From assembly GCF_003953935.1 (NCBI RefSeq), contig NZ_RXLQ01000017.1:70030-134029 (forward strand): a stretch of DNA of 64,000 nt, written 5' to 3'. Below are positions 63,501 to 64,000 of this stretch, piece after piece (positions within the stretch are counted from its first letter, which is position 1; each line of letters starts with the position of its first letter). Position numbers and translations under genes: made by a program. Under the pieces are notes generated by a model. The model ran no database searches and was not told the DNA's origin. It saw only the letters and a list, made by a program, of their open reading frames with translations. This DNA is from Massilia atriviolacea. Lineage in GTDB: Bacteria > Pseudomonadota > Gammaproteobacteria > Burkholderiales > Burkholderiaceae_D.

Positions 63501-64000
63501 ATGGACATGGCACTTTCTCTCTTCGACGACCTCAAGCGTGTGCGCGCCCTGTGCGCCCTGAGCGTGCTCGACACGCCGCAGGAAGAACGCTTCGACCGCC
63601 TCACCCGCCTGGCCGCCGCCGTGCTGTCGGTGCCGATCGCGCTGGTCTCGCTGGTCGACGCGCAGCGCCAGTGGTTCAAGTCGCGGGTCGGCCTGGACGC
63701 GACCGAGACGCCGCGCTCGATCTCGTTCTGCACGCACGCGGTGGCGCAGCGCGAGATGCTGGTGGTCGAAGACGCGCTGCGCGATGCCCGCTTTGCGGGC
63801 AATCCGCTGGTTACCGGCGCGCCCGACATCCGCTTCTATGCCGGGCAGCCGGTGTTCTCGCACGACGGCGAGGCGGTCGGCACCCTGTGCGTGATCGATA
63901 CCGTGCCGCGCCGCTTCGACGAGGCGGCGCGCCAGAGCCTGCGCGACTTCGCCGCCCTGGTCGAGGATGAACTGAACAAGGGCGCGCTGATCGCCGCCCG
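63501..64000 (+). CDS. GAF-domain signalling protein, N-terminal part
   Basis: The gene runs off the window; 166 codons are visible with no stop. Residues about 5-160 form a GAF domain: RVRALCALSVLDTPQEERFDRLTRLAA, VSLVDAQRQWFKSRVGLDATETPRSISFCTHAV, DIRFYAGQPVFSHDGEAVGTLCVID. It is clearly homologous to the N-terminus of the EAL protein at 13455 (shared LDTxxxExFDR and QWFKSRVG). Such GAF domains usually lead into GGDEF, EAL or histidine kinase outputs; which follows here cannot be seen. Confidence 0.88.
   Translation, partial: MDMALSLFDDLKRVRALCALSVLDTPQEERFDRLTRLAAAVLSVPIALVSLVDAQRQWFKSRVGLDATETPRSISFCTHAVAQREMLVVEDALRDARFAGNPLVTGAPDIRFYAGQPVFSHDGEAVGTLCVIDTVPRRFDEAARQSLRDFAALVEDELNKGALIAA

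Overview
The window reads as a contiguous chromosomal stretch of a high-G+C betaproteobacterium. Gene content and protein style (NrtR-controlled NAD salvage, CheV, many GAF/PAS/GGDEF/EAL proteins, oleate hydratase, cyanophycin genes, TonB siderophore uptake) fit the Oxalobacteraceae (Massilia/Duganella/Janthinobacterium group); this placement is an inference, since no rRNA or tRNA gene is present. I see no insertion sequence, prophage, CRISPR array or tRNA gene. Gene density is high. Many genes overlap by 4 bases (ATGA/GTGA), and most reading frames antisense to real genes are shadows of high-G+C coding.

Layout. 1-6.0 kb: the end of a sugar/glycerol-phosphate type ABC ATPase, a PAS-rich hybrid histidine kinase, a lipoprotein, an APH(3')-like phosphotransferase and a DMT permease. 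6.0-12.0 kb: an operon of three AIM24-family paralogues, a secreted SMP-30 like protein, EcsC, an alpha/beta hydrolase and small hydrophilic proteins. 12.0-21.4 kb: CheV, a GAF-degenerate GGDEF-EAL phosphodiesterase that overlaps a convergent PQQ-type sugar dehydrogenase across a GGAACC repeat, oleate hydratase, a GNAT, a DHCW cupin, a Crp/Fnr regulator and a hemerythrin protein.

21.5-30.4 kb is the NAD block. A minus-strand operon pncA-pncB-nadE-nadM/nudix-ADP-ribosylglycohydrolase-pnuC-nadR faces the Nudix-type repressor gene nrtR across a 117-base spacer that holds two facing promoters and palindromes. The NAD-consuming tRNA 2'-phosphotransferase gene kptA follows nrtR. 30.7-38.4 kb: a Cache-type diguanylate cyclase, a GNAT, an AT-rich orphan gene, ribB, a divergent MFS/TetR pair with two similar operator-like boxes, a DUF2268 metalloprotease and a GAF protein.

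38.6-45.6 kb is a five-gene plus-strand cluster built around cyanophycin: isoaspartyl peptidase, a haem-oxygenase-like diiron enzyme, a PrmC-like methyltransferase, cyanophycinase and cyanophycin synthetase. The last four are spaced by 5, -4 and 5 bases. The oxygenase and methyltransferase have no standard role in cyanophycin turnover, and this is the best candidate here for an undescribed pathway. 45.5-50.3 kb: an amino-acid type substrate-binding protein, rtcB RNA ligase behind a strongly folded leader, a small membrane protein, Hsp20 and a universal stress protein. 50.4-58.5 kb: PaoABC-type molybdenum aldehyde oxidoreductase, two small unknown genes and a very large TolB-propeller/amidohydrolase. 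58.8-63.3 kb: a siderophore-uptake operon (DUF3325-like, DUF3649-like, PepSY reductase-like, TonB receptor) with a clear Fur box, ended by a rho-independent terminator. The window closes inside a GAF-domain signalling gene.
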